A DNA stretch of 64,000 nucleotides from Caprimulgus europaeus. Its lineage: Eukaryota > Chordata > Aves > Caprimulgiformes > Caprimulgidae. A model generated the notes under the pieces. The model did no database searches, was not told the DNA's origin, and saw nothing but the letters and a program-made list of their open reading frames with translations. Made by a program: the position numbers and the translations under genes. Numbering within the stretch: position 1 is the stretch's first letter; each line of letters begins with the position of its first letter. Below, piece by piece: positions 61,370 to 64,000 of the stretch. The stretch lies in assembly GCA_907165065.1 (NCBI GenBank), contig OU015550.1:6607501-6671500 (forward strand), read 5' to 3'.

Positions 61370-61720
61370 CTTACATTGGAAGACTGAGGCTTTGTTTGTT
61401 TATATACCATATATTTTGATGAAATGCTTCATTCCTGTTTCCCTTAGGTATAATTGGATTTTTCTCAATAAGCAACAAAATAAAAAAGGAGTTTATAGCA
61501 TCTCTTCAGCATTCACTTGTTTAAAAGCAAACAATATCCCAACACTTAAAATCAAGGGTACATTTTTAAAAGCAAGGCAAGGCAGTAACTTATACTTTAA
61601 AAAGCCCTACAAGTTTTATGAAGCTATTTTACACGGCTCTAGAGTTTCAGGAGAGAAGAAAAAAACACCGAGTCAAAAACAGAATATATTTTTATAGCTG
61701 CAAAATTTCCAGAATGAGAC
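61370..61720. promoter_or_regulatory. AT-rich island, candidate enhancer
   Basis: About 350 bp of low-GC sequence with GTTTATATACCATATATTTTG, AAAATAAAAAAGG and several TTTAAAA words. It has fewer TAATTA cores than the other islands. The plus frame 61392-61697 spans most of it and is lysine/asparagine-rich, as expected by composition, so I do not call it coding. Confidence 0.2.
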
Positions 61721-62434
61721 TATAGATCTTCTGCTAATCCGGGGAGCCTTCAGAAATTCACACCCACGTGTCAGCACAAACAACGCACAGCTAGAGAGAT
61801 GGATGTCATACAATATTTAAGAAGAAAAAATATATAACTCCCAGGGAGGCAGGGCTGGCTCTTTTCCCAGATGGATTCTTGTTCCGACAGCGTCACAAAC
61901 GTGACAGATGTGCTTCTCTCTAATTGTTGGTATTTGCAGTTTAGCTCTCTTGCCTGTGATACTTCAGGAGAAATCTCCTCCCTCCTACCACTGTGTTCCC
62001 TCCTCTTTGGTTTGAAGCTTTTTTGGCTGTCAATGTTCTCCAGCACGGTGCTGGCTGAGGGTGGCTGTGCCCTGACCCGTTCCCTCCTCTGGGCTCCCTA
62101 CAAGCTGAGACCCCCACCCTGGTCCCGCTGAACCCCAGCCCTCACAACCCTGAAGAGCTGCTCAATCTCCTCTTTGGCTGGTGTCACACACTATAAACAG
62201 ACACAGGCAAACCAGAACCACCCACACATGCTTCTGCTTGTCCTGACACATGGGCAGGTACTGTCATGATTTGTACCTGCCCTCGCCTTGGCCCTTCCCC
62301 GCCCTTTCCTTGCATCACAAATCCACACTGCAGGCACTCTCGGGCAGGTACCTCCTTTTTCTGCCTGTATCTGACACACCTGGCACTTGGCTGCATGCTA
62401 AAAATAATAAACAAGAAGGTGTCCAAAGAGCCTG

Positions 62435-62450
62435 GAGAGAGAGAGAGAGA
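62435..62450. repeat. (GA)8 microsatellite
   Basis: Eight uninterrupted GA units followed by CAGAGATG. Simple sequence repeat in non-coding DNA. Confidence 0.9.
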
Positions 62451-62689
62451 CAGAGATGCCTTCCAGACCTGGCCAGCCTCCTCCTGGGCAGCTGATTTAT
62501 TTCCCCCAAATGCAGATCAGTGGGCAACTGAATAGATTTTTTTTCTTCAAGGGCACATGGGCTCTGCTAAGAAATGTTTTTTCCCTCATCTGTACAGATT
62601 TGCTGGGTTTCAGGGCTGCAGTTGTTCAGCTTGCCCTCCCTGAGACCACCGAGGACGCTGGGGACTCTCAGTCCCTTCAGATGTTTGCT

Positions 62690-63120
62690 CTTCAGCGGCG
62701 CTGGCAGCGCCGACGTCCTCGCCAAGCCCCAGAACAGAGACGCTTTTGGTGCCAGATGTTCCCTGGTGGAACTCGCCCATCTATGACCTTCACACGCTCA
62801 ATTCCTCGCCAGTCACCAGCCTCACGCAAGGCTCTGCCCACACAAAGGGCTCCTTTCTCCTGCGTGTCCAAGGGTGGGACTGGGCAGCAGCACCCGCGAA
62901 GGGAGCAGCCAGCGCGGGGATGAGCTGTGTCAGCCTGGTCCTTCCGCGCTGCGCTCGGGTGCGCACACAAATAACGATGTAGTTACGTGTTGTGGTGCTT
63001 GGAAAAGCAGTCCTGGAAAATCCAGCGGCCGGGCGTGCAGCGAGCGCGGCGGACACCGGGGGGAGCTGCAGCCCCGCCAGCGAGGAGGCGGCTCCCGGTA
63101 CCGGACACCCCCCACCATCC
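62690..63120. other. CpG-enriched region upstream of a CR1 fragment
   Basis: CpG density is raised in two pulses, 62690-62735 and 62895-63110, the second with roughly 25 CpG in about 215 bp. Several frames on both strands cross it (182 codons plus, 151 codons minus), explained by GC content. It may be a weak CpG island or GC-rich unique DNA beside the CR1 copy. Confidence 0.35.
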
Positions 63121-63164
63121 TTCGTGGAAGCGGTTGGTTTCCAGCTGCTGTTGACCTCTCCAAG

Positions 63165-63232
63165 TGCAGGTGGTTTTCGGTTGGACTCGATGATCCTAAA
63201 GGTCTTTTCCAACCGAAGCGATTCGGTGGTTG
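63165..63232 (+). mobile_element. CR1 LINE 3'-end fragment
   Basis: CGGTTGGACTCGATGATCCT followed by AAAGGTCTTTTCCAACCGAA is an almost exact match to the well-known CR1 3' terminus (GGTTGGACTCGATGATCTTA, AAGGTCTTTTCCAACC). The usual ATTCTATG tail is degenerate (GCGATTCGGTGGTT). The low divergence makes it the youngest-looking CR1 piece in the window. The 5' truncation point is not clear. Confidence 0.88.
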
Positions 63233-63349
63233 GGAGACTCCGCACCAGAATGGGTGTTCATCCCTGTGGCATGTGAACACGAATCCCAAACCTGGTCACA
63301 ACCCCTCGCTCGGGCTCTACTCGCCTTTCTCCTCAAAGCCTGCTTTGGG

Positions 63350-63380
63350 GGGTTTGGTTTGGTTTGGTTTTTTTTTTTCA
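63350..63380. repeat. (GGTTT)n tract ending in a T run
   Basis: A G6 run leads into TTTGGTTTGGTTTGG and then about eleven T residues. It is a low-complexity tract on the 3' side of the CR1 fragment, about 120 bp away. Confidence 0.8.
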
Positions 63381-64000
63381 GGGAGAGGTAGCCCACATGC
63401 TTTTTTTTCCCCTGGGCTCTGAGATTGCCAGGCCAGAGGCACTGCAAAAGTTCCTGTATTTATCAAGGCTGGGAAATAATCCTCAGACAACCCTGTCTAG
63501 ACAAAGCCATCTTCTGAACACCCCAGGCAGCAATGGTGAGAGGTGCTGTTTGTTGCTGGCACTGTTGCTGTGTAAAGTCCCATCACTATGTGACACCACT
63601 TTTTGCAGTGGAGTCAGAAATTTGTACTGTGCCAGCTCACAGCTGGGATCTCCCTGGCAGGATGTGGTGAGTTCAGTCAGCTTTTCTTTCCTCTGACTTC
63701 CTCCACTTGTGGCACTCCACGAGCCCCCTTCCCCTTTTCTCCAGCCAGAAGCAGCGAGTGACCCTCCTGGTCTCCCTCTGCCAGCAGCCATCTCCTGCCC
63801 CGGGGCTGCCTGGCCTTCTCGGAGCATCCCCCTCCTCTTACACCCTCTCCGGCCCATCCTCACTCTTCCAAGGGCTTCACCCAGCACCGTCACTTCTCTA
63901 GTGGAGGTGGAAAATGATGTGTAGGGAGGAAAGAAAAGCCTGTGAGCAGGAACCTTGACAGCCCTGCTACCATTTCTTCACGTACATGATGAAAGGACAT

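Noticed and set aside
62874-63422. 182-codon plus ORF running into the CR1 fragment
   Set aside because: The CR1 piece here is 3' untranslated sequence, not reverse transcriptase, and the upstream part is open because of GC content.
1-64000. Microbial-type systems (CRISPR arrays, operons, phage or defence genes), tRNA or rRNA genes, endogenous retroviral genes
   Set aside because: No supporting signal seen on either strand; tandem arrays present have minisatellite, not spacer-repeat, organisation.

Overview
The window reads as nuclear DNA of a bird and appears to contain no recognisable protein-coding gene. Three fragments look like the 3' ends of CR1 LINE retrotransposons (around 38.79 kb on the minus strand, and 44.87 kb and 63.18 kb on the plus strand). 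CR1 is the dominant LINE of birds and other sauropsids. Nothing suggests bacterial or phage DNA: there are no runs of co-directional long ORFs, ribosome-binding sites, tRNA clusters or CRISPR-like arrays. The ORFs present are short, overlap on both strands, and match no protein family I recognise. The longest (240 codons, minus strand, 43.05-43.77 kb) is a by-product of a 45-bp minisatellite. The bird order and chromosome cannot be told from the sequence alone.

The layout is a mosaic. GC-rich, mostly unique DNA alternates with AT-rich islands of about 0.1-0.6 kb full of TAATTA, ATTAAT, TTTAAA and ACAAT-type words. The clearest islands lie near 3.76-4.28, 13.26-13.44, 14.55-15.13, 18.0-18.19, 18.52-18.78, 29.43-29.60, 31.33-31.57, 40.19-40.53, 42.42-42.99, 45.54-46.13, 51.78-51.88, 52.16-52.34 and 61.37-61.72 kb. 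This resembles a gene desert or very large intron near a developmental regulator, where such islands are often conserved enhancers. Conservation could not be tested here, so the islands are candidates. Small CpG-dense patches lie near 17.75, 28.05, 31.02, 44.24 and 62.89 kb. The 31.02-kb patch carries a good match to the CTCF core.

Repeats are the best-supported features. They are a 45-bp x 7 minisatellite (43.21-43.53 kb), a 22/15-bp mixed minisatellite (47.64-47.86 kb), an 11-bp array (46.69-46.77 kb), several 2-3-copy short tandems, microsatellites and homopolymers. Three copies of a 15-base word typical of MIR/L2 elements suggest ancient SINE/LINE remnants. A perfect 43-bp direct repeat (30,086 and 30,841) brackets 712 bp that also hold the most protein-like unassigned reading frames. 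A 60-bp interval at 19.43 kb has good splice-site signals on both sides and is the best candidate for an unannotated exon.

The window holds no biochemical pathway or operon that can be described. Its interest is regulatory and structural.
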